Below, in pieces: positions 45,701 to 57,020 of a stretch of DNA of 64,000 nt. The notes under the pieces were generated by a model. It ran no database searches. It had not been told where the DNA came from and saw only the letters and a list, made by a program, of their open reading frames with translations. The stretch lies in the NCBI GenBank assembly GCA_030549775.1, contig CM060175.1:45764415-45828414 (forward strand), in the 5' to 3' direction. Every line of letters begins with the position of its first letter. Position 1 is the stretch's first letter. The DNA comes from Tamarix chinensis (taxonomy: Eukaryota; Streptophyta; Magnoliopsida; Caryophyllales; Tamaricaceae). The translations under genes and the position numbers were made by a program.

Positions 45701-47483
45701 CTAGCATACGTTTATCCATGCATTTAAGTAGGGTTTAACGATTACCTTAATTCCCGTAAAATTAGAACCTTACTTGTACCCCGGTTAAAGATTCAAGCTT
45801 TGATTAGCAAAAACAATACCTAAAAACAATATAAATATTTATCACATTAGAAATAAGAAAACCAAAAGTATAAGACTTTAAAACACTTAATTAATGAAAT
45901 ATTTAACTTAAAATATTATTATACCTTAAAACTTATTAAAAAAATATAACAAGGCTTGCAGTAGCTCATACTAGTGATGCAGCATTAGCTGCATGTAAAA
46001 CAAGAGGGGTAGGGGCTCGAAATGGTAAGAAAGGGAGGAGAGAGCGGTGTTTTTGGGTTAGGGTGTTGGGGATAGGAAAGAGGGTATGTGGGGTAGGATT
46101 TAAGGCAAGGAAAGGGTGAAGGAGTGAAGCAGAGGTGTAGGTGGTGGTCAGGGTTTAGTTACCTGCGGCTAAGGGCGGCAGCAGCGAGCCTGTGAAGGTG
46201 GTTGTCGAGGTGGAGGGAGCTGAGAAGGAAGGAAAAGGGAGGAGAAAATTAAGGGTTGTAGGTGGTTGTTTTGGCCAAAGGAGGTGTCGGGATAGAGGAT
46301 TTTGTAGAGATCGGTTTGGTGGTGGTAGCGATAGCGGAACTGCGGCGGAAGAAGAAGGAGTAGGGTGGCTGCTAAGAATGAAGAAAAAGAAGAGAAAATG
46401 AATAGGGGAGGAAGAAGGGGTTGTAGGATGGATTGAGGGGTGGTGTAGAGGTGTAGGGGTGAGGTAGAGGGTGGTGAAAGTGGCTGGTGTGATGGTGGAA
46501 GTGGCGGTACAATAATAGGGAGGGAGATGGAATGAGAAGAAAGGGAGATAAAGAAGATCGGAGAAGGGGATGGAAAGCTCGAAAATGGTAGGACGAAGTA
46601 GGGTGGGAAGAAGAAAAAGAAGAGGGAGAGAAAAGGAGGGGATAGGGGGCTCAATAGGGTTGTGGTAGGGTGGTAGGAGTATGGGCATGGCAAGGAGAGG
46701 GAAGAGAAAGGTAGTGTATGGGTGAAGAGAGAGAGAGGTGGTGGGGTCGAGATAGGGGAGGAAAAACAGCGAGAGAGAGAGATGGAGATAGGGAGAGTAG
46801 TAGGGAGGAGGAGGGTTGTAGGTAGGGAAACTGGAGATGGAAGATGTGGTCGGGTGCAGCATCAAGGAAAGGAAGAAGAAGAAAGAAAGAAGGGAGGTTA
46901 CGTGCAGGCCGGATGAGGGAGAAGAGGGGAGTGGGCCGGTCTTATTGGGGGAGAAGGGAAAGAAAATAAAGAAGGGAGGATGGGTCGGGCTCGCGCCAGG
47001 GAGGAAGGAAAAAAAGAAAGAAAGGAGAAAATAGGGGAGAAAGGGAGAGATGGGCCAACTGCCTAGGGACGAGGAAGACAGGGAAAGACGGGGTGCTGGC
47101 GGCTCGAAGGAAGAAAAAGGAAAAAGAAAGAAAGGAGAAAAAGGAGAAAGAAAAGGAAAAAGGGAAAAAAGATAAAGGAAAATAAGAAAAATAAAATAAT
47201 TTATTTTAAAAAAATAATATAATGTAATATTTTTGGGTTATAAATTTATTTAATAATTAAATTTAATATAATTAAATATATGGGTTTAAAAATGATAATT
47301 TTAGTTATATATTGGTTTGAAAAATTATTTAAATAAAAAGAGTATGATAAAATAAAACATTATTTATTTTAATTTATTAAATATTTATATCTAATTTAAT
47401 ATACTCAAAAATCCATAAAATAATTAAATTAAATTAATTTAAAAGCTAATTTATCCCAAAATAAGGTTGTTTATGAAATTATA
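42790..47483 (-). repeat. D2: solo-like long LTR inserted in the C zinc knuckle, 4.69 kb
   Basis: It starts TGTAATACCTG and ends ATGAAATTATA, so one terminal base has drifted. The opening block (CACTTAGCACCAGATCGTTTCACTCC) parallels the A2 opening (CGCTTAGTACCAGACTGGTTCACTCC). Modules lie at 43468, 43530, 43591 and 43652; TTTCACTTTCACG follows at 43720 and TTTCACTTTAAGTATTAG at 44105. An array of about 1 kb of TTACCATTTTACCC words comes next, and a purine-rich block at 45990-47190. No internal region was found, so it is a solo LTR. The 236- and 174-codon minus-strand frames at 46155-46865 (Pro/Ser/Leu/Thr) are LTR composition. Confidence 0.75.
44385..45345. repeat. Degenerate TTACCATTTTACCCTT array
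   Basis: More than thirty copies of AATTACCA(A/T)(A/T)TTACCCTT with variable spacers of 5-15 bases, total unit about 22-35 bases. They become more regular toward the right (TTACTTATAAAATTACCATT units at about 45180-45260). No other LTR in the window has it; the equivalent place in A2 holds the telobox array and (TAA)n block. Confidence 0.8.
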
Positions 47484-48350
47484 GGCTTTAAACATTTTGA
47501 TGGATTACACCTTGATACTAAAAATAGTTCCTAGTAGAGACTTCATTTACTTTACTCTTACCTTTCTCCTCTCTCATAATTCCTTGTTTTTTATCAAGAT
47601 TTGTAGAAGTTGAAGTGCTCACTCAAAACTTTGTAGCTCGAATAATTGATTAGTATTTTGTAAATGGAGTACTTGTTTTAGCATGAGGCTTGGTGGATTT
47701 AATTTGTTTTTCAAATCTTAGGGATAGTTTAATCATGTCATATAAAGAACCATATAGAAAAGTATCAACTTTCTCTTAAATAATAATGTTAAGACCTCCA
47801 AAAAATCTAGCATATGTTTGTTCCTTCCTTTTATGGATATCACACACATGTGCCAACATTTCGAACCCCCTAACATATTCTTTGACATTTAGTAGTCCCT
47901 GCCTAATAGTATTCAATTTAATCTAGTTATCACGTTCAAAATCCATAAGGATAAATTTACTTTATATTTCTCCCAATATTTTATTTTTTATTTACATTCT
48001 TGTTCCCTAGTCCTCTTTAGATTGACATATCATATCCTACCAAACTTCTTAAACTTAAAAGTAGCTTGTTTATATATTTGTGTTCTCATATTGATAATCT
48101 CTAAACTCAAAGATAGCCTCCACCTCATGTAACCACTCAAGAAATATGTCTACATCATGTTTACCATCAAAATCGGGACGATCAAGCTTAATGTCTTTAT
48201 CTTCTTCTTCTTCTTCTTCTTCTTCTTTTGATATTTTGGTTGATGATTAGAGAGCTTTTGATTACTTCCATTCCTCTTAGACTCTTCATCATTATCTATT
48301 CTTGAATCTAAGTACCATCCCTTAGCTAGATTATTATATTTTACAGCACT
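47484..48350 (-). pseudogene. gag: C gag remnant (first part, with Glu-rich tract)
   Basis: The minus strand from about 48195 downward reads DIKLDRPDFDGKHDVDIFLEWLHEVEAIFEFRDY in family-typical order (given in two runs here: IKLDRPDFDGKHDVD and FLEWLHEVEAIFEF). Next comes KFKKFGRI..YVNLKRTREQE, matching the WWENLKRQRERE segment, then GLLNVKEYVRGFEMLAHVCD with stops. This is the capsid-like domain of chromovirus-type gag of the kind also found in E. Upstream it is preceded by a run of Glu codons from a (CTT)n microsatellite. It continues across D2 into the zinc knuckle at 42705-42789. Confidence 0.8.
48201..48237. repeat. (CTT)n microsatellite in C gag
   Basis: About twelve CTT triplets; read on the gag strand they encode K-E-E-E-E-E-E-E-D-K just before the conserved gag domain. 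The E gag, which is related, has no such run. Confidence 0.85.
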
Positions 48351-49327
48351 TCTAATCGGTCTCCATAGAAATCTATTTGTTCTTGGACATTTTTAGACCA
48401 ATTCTTATTCGACAAAATTAGACCCTAACTTTTTGTAGTTGAGTTAGTATTGCAGGAATTTGTATAAGTTGAGCATTTGTGGCATCTAAGTTGTTTGATA
48501 GCTTTTGAATAGCTTAAAGCATTTCCCCCATTATGATTTAACTCCTACATCTTAAAACACTTAGAGTCCAATAGGTTTTTGTTTTAGTTGTTTATACCCG
48601 AGACAACCTAACATCACAATGCACTTCTTGCTCAATTGTTTTACAAAAATTTGAGGCTAATGAATCCCTTACACAATAATAACCTAAAAATACTAATCAC
48701 AAAACAAAAATAATTAGACATAAACACTTATCCTGAGAAATTCTTGATATAGACTTCAACAAGTTTTAAAACCTCACTTCGAAAACCTTAAAAATTTTGT
48801 GCAAGTATTCAAAAATTTAAAGTATAAGATCATGACGGATAAAAACACATCTAAATATACCAAAAAACCAAAATCACATGATCAAAACTACACAAAACAC
48901 ATACACACTACTCGGTTAAAAATTACAACCAAGTAACTTTCACTACCATGCACGTTCAATTGTCTCCAATACCAACTTATAATCACCAACATGATTACAC
49001 AGAATCAAAGGCTAGTAAAACATACACAATTTTCATGAAAAATTGAAATCTCAAAAAATTTAAAAACTATATATATCATGAACAATTCTACACACAATAC
49101 ACATAGGAATTTAATTTTTTTCAAATCATAAACAATGCAAGATTGTATTATTATATGCAAGGACACATGGACACATGTAAAATTTTCAAAATATTTACTA
49201 ATAATGCATCAATATTTAAAGGAATCATGTAAGAGAATCAAGAATGGTTGAAGCTTCCATGTTGGCTTAGGCTGATGTTGAAACTTTAATGGATTTTTTC
49301 ATTTAAGTTCCCAATGATACTCACCTT
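48351..49327 (-). other. C leader between primer site and gag
   Basis: A+T-rich minus-strand leader. Words such as TTCTTGATT..CTT, ATTGATGCATTATTAGTAA and TTACATGT line up by eye with the plus-strand leader of the second C-family element at 63681-64000. No start codon could be assigned for gag. The codons near 48250-48330 (WYLDSRIDNDEESKRN) may be gag N-terminal sequence. Confidence 0.55.
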
Positions 49328-49338
49328 GCTCGATACCA
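49328..49338 (-). other. C primer-binding site (tRNA-iMet)
   Basis: The minus strand reads TGGTATCGAGC, against TGGTATCAGAGC, four bases from the LTR start TGATTCCAAAGATC. Confidence 0.8.
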
Positions 49339-49342
49339 ATTT

Positions 49343-50062
49343 TGATTCCAAAGATCATCAACTAGTAATATTCTATAAAACCAAGATCTTTCTATGGGCT
49401 CAAGTGTTACAAAAGTCTTTAAAGTTTTGATTGAATTAAATGGTTGAAGATGTTGATTTTGAATTGCTCTCGCAGGGTGGCTACCATCTAACCTAAGATC
49501 TTTAACCTTTTGAAGAGAAATCTTATACTTTTCAATATGGTAAACTGCACTACTCTCTGAATATCTAACATATTATTATTTATTTAATTTCTACCGAAAT
49601 CATTATGTATAAGGCTATATATATACATGTACACATGCAGGCCCTTTCGTTAATAAGGCCATACATTCATTATAATTAATGAAATGAACCCTTAAGGCAA
49701 AGTTAAAGTATATATAAAAGACCTATAATGACATTTTACAAAAATTACAAAAAATAAAGCTACACCAACTCTAATTATGTAATTCATAGATTTAACATAT
49801 GTAATCTAACTTTGTGTCTTGTAGTGTTATTCTTCCATACCCTTTTTAATTCTTGTAATAACATTATCTTGCACATCAAATATTTTTAATAACTTGAAAT
49901 TCTTACAAACATATACAATACCTACAAAATTACTTAGTAAAAAAATTAAAAGGATAAGAATTTTCAAGCATAATGGGTTCCACCTCTAAGTATTCAAATT
50001 CTTCATGTTATTAATCCCTTAAAGAATATGATTGGGAGTGATATTGGGATACTCCTACTTCA
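49343..50062 (-). repeat. C 5' LTR (right copy), 720 bp
   Basis: It is the direct repeat of 38231-39004, begins TG and ends ACTTCA. It has the shared TATATATA box at about 49612-49624, a (TTAT)-rich stretch and a GTACACATGCAGGCCC word. Confidence 0.88.
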
Positions 50063-50400
50063 AAGTGAAGCTTTATAATTTTATTTACTAGTTTGAATAT
50101 TAATTATGGGGAATAATAACCAAGTAAACAATACAAAGAGATACCATGGATCAAAGAGACCTAAAGGTATCCAGATAAAAACATAATCCTGATATCATAA
50201 CTCTTCTCCCAAACATCTTATACAAATAAAAATCACTCTTTGTCATTAAATGCAACAAAGGTAGTAAAATCATTCAAGAGGTTCTCATAGACCTACATAA
50301 AAGAATTAGGGTCTAGTACTTAAGGGAATGAACAGCACCCATGAAAATAATGGTTAGCACGCTACATGATGAACAAGGTAATAATATTATCAATTCAAAG
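50063..50400 (-). repeat. A3 5' LTR, part 2
   Basis: It continues the A1 LTR alignment: ACCATGGATCAAAGAGACCTAAAGG against CTTATGGAACTAAGAGTC..AAGG, then CATAACTCTTCTCCCAAA, ATAGACCTACATAAAA and GGGAATGAACAGCACCCATG against GGATTGAGCAACACCCATG. It fades near 50400, where the E LTR seems to begin. Confidence 0.78.
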
Positions 50401-50410
50401 ATGCAGTTAT

Positions 50411-51394
50411 TGATGTCAAATTTTTTTTTTCAAGAATTGGAATTTATTACTATGGAACCTATTATCCTCTATATAAATAGGATGTGCTGTAAATTTGAAG
50501 ATAAACGAATGACTATATATGTAGTTATGGAAACAAATTGCAAAATAAGTCACCAACAAGAGAAGCATATGTATGGTAGGCATAGAGAGAAAAAATGTGT
50601 TGTAGGGAAGGAATGAGGAGAACTTAATCAACACTTTCAATGGGTGATATAGATTATTATCACATTGATATTAGTTAAAAAGATAAGAAAGTTTAATTAG
50701 TCAAGAAGTAACTTAATTATATCTTTTAAGGTTATCGTATTCTATCTTTTAAGTTGTGATTGGATTAGGGAGTAAGAAATTGCTTTATTTGTCGATTATT
50801 ATCAGATTATTAGGAGGATTATCTTGTAATATTATGGAGGTTCAATGGATTTAAAAACCAAAGAAGTACACTAAACAAAAGACAGATGAAATTGAATGAA
50901 ATTTATAAGTTTTTTTTAATTGAATTCTATGTGAATTCTTCTCAATTGTAATCATATCCGTATTACTAATTATTATTGAAATCCTTAATCTATTTATCTC
51001 TTTGAATTAGATATTAATCATCATCATGTTCAACACTCTTCTTTAACCTGTTTTCCATATTAGATTTTATCCATTTGCAAACTTTAGATAATAATATGAT
51101 TATTATCAAAGAATCATCCTTAAAATCTTAACTTCAAAATCTAATAATCAAATCACCATTATTCCAATCGTTCATCATCTTAGTATTCATATCACTACTA
51201 AACCCTAATTGTAAACCCTAACCCAAACCCATTAACCATATCGGTCCAAAATCTTTATCATTCAATCATCATTATCATTAATTCTTCATTATCAAATCAT
51301 CATCATCTCTTCATAAATTCAAACCATCATATCCTTTACCCTAATCGAACCATAATACCACCCAAGCCAGAAGTCTGTATTCCTATATAAATCA
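50411..51394 (+). repeat. E 5' LTR (start uncertain)
   Basis: The end is fixed by the primer site: ...TATAAATCA then AAT and TTGGTGTCAAAGC. A TATATAAATAG box lies at about 50470-50480. The start was placed where A3 LTR similarity ends. No second copy was recognised in the window. Opposed short reading frames at 50341-50640 are not supported as genes. Confidence 0.5.
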
Positions 51395-51398
51395 AATT

Positions 51399-51410
51399 TG
51401 GTGTCAAAGC
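51399..51410 (+). other. E primer-binding site (tRNA-iMet)
   Basis: TGGTGTCAAAGC matches 10 of 12 bases of TGGTATCAGAGC, both differences being transitions, and ATAGG follows as in other plant elements. Confidence 0.8.
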
Positions 51411-51559
51411 ATAGGTTTTTGATCTAGTTTGATATACACAATCAAGATCCAAATATCCTCCAAGTTTCTTTGAAGACCAATTTCCTTATTCAATATTATT
51501 GTAAGACCTCATCAAAGAGGTGCCAAGATTTGAACTTTAGTTGACTTGAGAAGGCATTT

Positions 51560-52590
51560 TTAGAAGCATACAAATCATGGGTGTTAAGATGACAAGGTGA
51601 GCCATGAGAAAGACTTGAGGGATGTTCTTAAAGAATTGGTGGAGGAGATCAAGGAAGTTAAGATGCGTATGTGTAGGATGAAAGCCTCACAATCCCATGA
51701 ATCACATGCCCAACATCAAATTCAAAGAGACCAAGTAGAACAAAATCATAGAAGGGAAGCATATCACCGAATGGAGGAAGGAGGATAAGAGAGTGTACGA
51801 AACTATGTATGAGCACATGACACTTCATGGAAATCATATGATGATTTATAGAAAATGATTTGATTTGGACTACCCGATTTTGAAGATAATCTAGATCTAG
51901 AATCATTCCTTAAATGGTTGCAAAATGTTGAATCTAATTTTGATTATAAGGAACTAGATGATGAGAAAAGATGTTGAATATACATACTAAAATTTAAGAA
52001 CTTTGCTAGAGTATGAGCCAAAAATTTGAAAAGGAGAAGGTAAAGATAGGAAAGAAGAAAAAAAAGATTATGGGAGAAATTTAAAAATTACTTAAAAATA
52101 ATTTCATGCTTAGAGAATATGAAAATAGAATTTCATAAAAATGACTACTTTGAGGCAAGGGTTCCTTAAAGTGGAGTAAATTAGAGAGTTTGAAAGATCA
52201 AATGTTGTTTGTGATGCGTAAGAAAGGGAAGAGCAAAGTCGTGCTAGATTTATTGAAGTTTTAAATATAAATCTTAGAGAGCATGTGGGGGTGTATCCTT
52301 ATAAACTATTTGAAGACTTGACAAAATTAGCAATCAAATTTGAGAAGCACTTAAAGAGAACTAAGACAAAAAATAAATAAACCAATGCACCTTATGGTTT
52401 AAACTTCAAGGGGTTATCAAAGCCATCATCGTCTCAATTCACAATTCAAGACAACACTAGAAGGTTCAATCATGAAGAAAATAGCAAGGACAATATGGTT
52501 GATAAGGAGATCAAGCAATGCTTCAAGTTTAGAGGCTTTGGGCATTTTTCTCAGGATTGTTCAAATAAAAGGGCATTGACTTGAAGGAGA
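51560..52590 (+). pseudogene. gag: E gag remnant (chromovirus-type)
   Basis: The open N-terminal piece (51597-51788) starts MSHEKDLRDVLKELVEEIKE and is predicted to form a charged coil, with a His/Gln-rich stretch after it. The gag domain reads GLPDFEDNLDLESFLKWLQ, VESNFDYKELDDEKRC, NLKRRR, then EEQSRARFIEVLNINLRE, YPYKLFEDLTKLAIKFEKHL. The zinc knuckle near 52515-52560 reads CFKFRGFGHFSQDC: first Cys, His and last Cys are kept but the second Cys is Phe. Several stops separate the parts. It is related to C gag, in the opposite orientation, and has the usual distance (about 150 bases) from its primer site. No protease or RT follows. Confidence 0.82.
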
Positions 52591-53949
52591 TAAATAACCC
52601 TAAATAGGATGGAAGCTTATGATGAAGAAGATGAACATCTTAATTAACACATTGAATAAGAAGGAGTATTTTAGGGAGGACTATAAATAACACTAATGGC
52701 CTAAATGAATAATTCTAAAAGGAGTTGATAAATACCACAATCCTATGTTAGCTATAAACAAAGGTTATGAATAATATCAAGGCTTTATCCAAATAACACC
52801 ATAAAATAATAGATGAAGCCCCACAAATCCTTAGTCAAAAGGTTTTTGGAAGGAGGGTTATGAATGAGTTGTTAAAATGAAAAACATTAAGGTTAATTTT
52901 AAACCTATGAAATAAGTTTGCAAATATTTATGAGAAATAGGCATAATTTTGTTGGTTGACCTTTACCATTCTTGAAATGATCACCCTAATAGTGTGTATC
53001 AGCTAATCAACTTATTTTTTTCCTAGGTTCATTAGTGAGGAAGGAAAAAGTACTGAACCAATGCTATAAAACTAATCTTTCATGCATTAAAACTTTAATC
53101 TTTTATTACTCCCCTTAATTTAATCCAAAAAACATTGAGGTTGAGGACCGCACAAGTTTTGAGAAATTATATTTACTTCACAATTATTTATGTTTATCTT
53201 CATTTAGTGGTGAATCTTAAAAGGTTTATCTTAAAACAAGTTCTCATTAATAAATAATAATTTATTATTTCAAGCTAATATATTATCATGAGATATGATT
53301 TTTATATTACCTATATGCACGTATCTGAGATAGAGAAAATAATAAGAAACATATAGCATCTAGTATAAGAGAACCCTAAAAAAATTAAAGGAAACATACA
53401 TAATAGCAAGTTGAATTTAAAAGATTCTAAGGTAATTGCAAGTTCACTAATTGAACACTTACTATGGAAACTCATAACTTCAAATAATAATAAAACATAT
53501 ACTTTGAGTTGGAAGATAATATAAAAGCTATGTATAGAAGCCTAAAGATTAGTCATCTTTCCTTATACTAGTTAGATGTATTTTGTAACATGTCCCAACT
53601 TTCATATACTTAGTTGCTCTAAAAAAGAGGATATAGAATCTTACTATTAGTAATATTCTTTGGATTATGTTTATTAGTAGGTTAAGAATTTAGTGAACTT
53701 TGGTAATTTAATATTATAATAAGAATTAGGAAGAAAATATAGATGAGATCACTCATTTTTAAACAAGAACCTTATGGTATTATGAAAGCTAAAAATCTAA
53801 AAAGCTAAAATTCTAGAGCCAAAGAACTAAAATTAAAATATCAAATAACTAAAGCTAAAGTAACAAGTTGCATTACTTATAACTAAAGTCTTAAAAGGGA
53901 AATGTCAATGACTTATGTAAATGATCAAAGTGTTGATGTTTCATAAAAG
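52591..53949. other. Unassigned stretch after E gag
   Basis: The first 300 bases may be the decayed gag-pol linker of E (ALTLKEIN and GSL-like words), but no protease or RT motif appears. The remainder is A+T-rich without recognisable coding or repeat structure. Confidence 0.4.
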
Positions 53950-56572
53950 TGAAAGAGAATTAAGTTGCAGAAGATTCATGTAAGTGGCTAAAGTGAACAT
54001 GTAAGACATTGAATGTTCCTAACCCTAATTTATAATTGTTTAGTCTCTTAACCCTTTAGTTAACCTTTAACCAATACTTAAACACATTACTCAAGCTTCA
54101 AAAATTTTTTATTTTCCAACCTTCAAACCCTAATCCCTTTCTTATCTTACATGTCCTTTCTCCCTAACCAATTACGTTTTTTATTTTATTAGTTTGGTTA
54201 CTAATGCTACTCTCTATTAAAGTGTTAGATAATCCATTCCAACCTATGCCCCCTATTTTATTTCACATCATATCTAATACTATAGATCTCCTTAGCATAC
54301 CCTCTTTAAATCCCCCATTTATACTTTAATTCTTTTATGAAACCATCCTACACATACAACCCTTTTCTTTCCATTTTCATTTATGCATTCTATGTCAAAT
54401 ATATTACCCCCCTCTTCTATTCTCTAAACTATTTTATGCTATGATAATCCCAACTTTCTCTTTTTTTCCCTCTTGGTTCATCATTTTCCTTTTGATTAGG
54501 AATTTTTCTTATATTTGTTCATTTTATTAAATACCATGGCAGCATTTTGTTTTTATAGAAATAAAATTTAGGTTTTTTATTTTAAACTATATTCATTTAT
54601 TACTTGCCAAGTTCATAACTTTATGTGCTCTATGATTTTATGTGAGTTTTCCATGTGTTAGGCCATGCTAGTCTTTACCTTAAAATCTCAAGTGTGAGGA
54701 TATAATTTGTTATTTCTAATGAGTATGGATCAAGTGTATTTAATTATGACTAAATATTTGTGATTGCAAAGTGGGTTGATTAGCTTTAATTTAGGCTAAA
54801 TACATACATGGAGTACTAATATAGTAAAAAGGTTATGTGTGAATTTAAGTCTGGTGAAAATTGGAGTTGGTAAATTGTTATGTTATCTTTGATATAAGAG
54901 AAATAGGGGTTAAATTTGGTAATTTCATGGAAAATAAGTATGGAATTATATTCACTCAGTTTTTATACACAAATTTGATATATAATATGATAGGTTTGGT
55001 GGATTGTGGACTAAGTTATATTAGTATAAATTTGAGGTGTTTATGTTAGATAAGGGTATTATAGTTATTTTTGCTCAGTTAAAACATTTGAAATTACATA
55101 AATTTTATTTGAATTAAAGATTTTAGGGTTGGTATATGTTTTAAACTCTATTAATTATAATAATCTCAACTATTAATTTTATGTGAAAAATGATTAAAAT
55201 GCTATTAACAACCCTAGGGGCATAAATAATATTTAACACAAAATGTTGGAGATTTACCTTATTTTTGGGTATGTTTTATGCATAATATATTGGTTTGTTG
55301 AGTAAATTTTGGTTAAGTAGAGATGTTTATAGATGGAATTGTGAGTGCGTTGAAAATTAGAGTTTTATAAGGGTAGTATGGTCTTTTCACTTAATTGATG
55401 GATGCTATTATGTTTATTTTCTTAATTTATATCTTATCATTTATTCATGTGAATATAAAGAATTAAGTTTGTTTAACCATTATTGATAATAAGTTTTATA
55501 GGATAATTACATTGGATGGTATGATCTTAGTGATGATCAGTATTCTAAATAACAAGTGATAAGTAAATAACATAGATTATAAGATACTAATAATTAAAGT
55601 GGAAGTTGATGTAAGTTATGACTAAATTTTACAAGTTATACTTATTTTCTTTGTTTTGTCAAAGTAATAGTGGCCTTAGATTTACTTGATATTAATCATT
55701 ACATTAACTTCTTGGGGTAAACATACTTATGGATTATGAGTCCAACTTTGTAATTTATAGGTGTGTTTTACCTAAAAAGGTGTTGTATGTTGTTTTTCCA
55801 TTCCATTGTATATTAAAATTTGATCCCATGTGCATTTAGCCTTATAAGGAATTTTATGGCTTAATATCATTCCACTGGTGAGAAATAGCGGGGTTCCTAA
55901 ACTTGAATAGCTAAATAAATAAAAGTGATTGATAACCTAAGAAAGAACATTAACACAACTACTCTCTTAGGTCATTTATATCATGTATTGTTATTCTTTG
56001 TTAATGAAACCTTATATATTATATATGCCCTTTCTTTCCACTTCTATTTTTATCTTAATCAGTACGTAAGTATCGACCATCCTTTCTATGGGTGTTGATT
56101 ATTCCCATAAATAAATAACCCAATAATTGATATGTAGGTTTTTAATGACTTCTATAATAAGTGTAATGAGCTTTCTATAGAGAAGTGATGTATATTACTC
56201 TAAGTATTGTTCACAGATCCTAGGTTATACAATAGTTGCCTTTTATCAAAACATATTATGGGCTAAATATATAAGATCACTTTTGATATATTTTTTACTA
56301 CTACATTACTTGGAGTTTATCCTCAAACTCTTATCTTCATTGTATGAAATCATCTTATTCTCTTATTATATTTTTTAACATGTCATAATGTTTTCCTTTT
56401 TACATGATGCATAAATGAATGGTAAACCAAAATTTCATTATATATGATAATAAAGCCCCAATATCTTATATAAGTTTCTATAAAAATTGAAAATTTTCAA
56501 TAATAAATTTAAAGGTGATACAAATTGGAACAAGATCTTTAGTTTTTTCTTCCATGTTTAATTTTAAAAATT
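53950..56572 (+). repeat. F 5' LTR, A1 family, plus orientation (start uncertain)
   Basis: Reverse-complement comparison with A1 LTRs finds shared words in the right order: the module CCCCGCTATTTCTCACCAGTGGAA (55872-55896, reverse strand) against CCCCACTATTTTTAAACCAGTGGAA; GGGAATAATCAACACCCATAG (56083-56108) against GGATTGAGCAACACCCATGA; and a C-rich block at 54010-54450 in the place of the A1 purine block. It ends AAAAATTTTGG just before a primer-site-like word. Confidence 0.6.
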
Positions 56573-56573
56573 T

Positions 56574-56586
56574 TGGTTATCAAATG
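56574..56586 (+). other. F primer-binding site, decayed
   Basis: TGGTTATCAAATG resembles TGGTATCAGAG with one inserted T and one transition, at the position expected between the F LTR and gag. Confidence 0.45.
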
Positions 56587-56769
56587 ATCACTTATTTTAT
56601 TTTATTACTTTTTTTTTCATAAATTATGGACTCATTTCTTAAAAAACCCATATTAACTCGTGGGGAATCAAAGATGGGTAGCATAAGTGGCTTTAAAACT
56701 ACTAAAATGTAGTATGCTCTAATAATATATCACTATATATCCTAAAATGATTTAAATTTTGTCATAGGC

Positions 56770-57018
56770 TAGTGATGGCTTTAAAAAAATATGTTGGTCA
56801 TTTAGAGGAGGGATTTGAGGCTTCTATATATTTTCCTCAATGTTTGTTATCTCCACCTTAGCCTTATCCTCCACCACCACCCATGTTTTCTATTTATCAC
56901 CCACTTACATGTGACAAAAAGGATGACTCAATCATCTTGGAAGGATTGATTTGAGGTCTTAACAATATTTTGGAGGTTATTTTATACCCAAATACAAGGA
57001 TTATGAGTATATTAGCAT
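56770..57018 (+). pseudogene. gag: F gag, N-terminal fragment
   Basis: YVGHLEEGFEASIYF aligns with the A1 gag start (IGRLEKIFEAFIEF), then a Pro-rich stretch PYPPPPPM, then YHPLTCDKKDDSIILEGLI against HHPPLYVSVKDLVILEGWI in A1, and NNILEVI against DIIYEVV. It stops at 57018, where a minus-strand B-like LTR begins, so the rest of the element was displaced or lost. Confidence 0.7.
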
Positions 57019-57020
57019 AT

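Larger units (their letters stand above)
38231..50062 (-). mobile_element. C: shorter-LTR Ty3/gypsy element nested in the A3 LTR
   Basis: LTRs of 774 bp (38231-39004) and 720 bp (49343-50062) are direct repeats with TG...CA ends. Between them, on the minus strand, are the primer site (49328-49338), leader, gag (47484-48350, zinc knuckle continued at 42705-42789) and polypurine tract (39005-39014). Pol is missing. Two long A-like LTRs, D1 and D2, interrupt the inside. The A3 LTR alignment stops at 38230 and resumes at 50063, so C is an insertion. Flanking five-base words (GAGAG and AAGTG) are only partly alike. Confidence 0.82.
26365..50400 (-). mobile_element. A3: A1-family element split by two nested insertions
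   Basis: Pieces in A1-like order on the minus strand: LTR end and polypurine tract (about 26370-26470), integrase tail (26470-27043), [B insertion and B LTR fragment, 27044-35265], RT with thumb, protease, gag and primer site (35270-38060), 5' LTR part 1 (38061-38230), [C insertion, 38231-50062], 5' LTR part 2 (50063 to about 50400). Part 2 of the LTR continues the A1 alignment exactly where part 1 stops, which proves the second insertion. RNase H and the first part of integrase are missing between 27043 and 35270, so a deletion accompanied or followed the B insertion. Confidence 0.75.

Noticed and set aside
46155..46865. 236-codon minus-strand reading frame rich in Pro, Ser, Leu and Thr, with an overlapping 174-codon frame
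   Set aside because: It is the pyrimidine-rich strand of the D2 LTR promoter block. The overlapping open frames and the absence of domain-like residues show a compositional artefact.
48962..48985. Second primer-site-like word (TTGGTATTGGAGAC on the minus strand) followed by TAATCACCAAC
   Set aside because: No LTR copy starts there. The sequence to its right resembles the C leader, and the better primer site at 49328-49338 adjoins a proven LTR.
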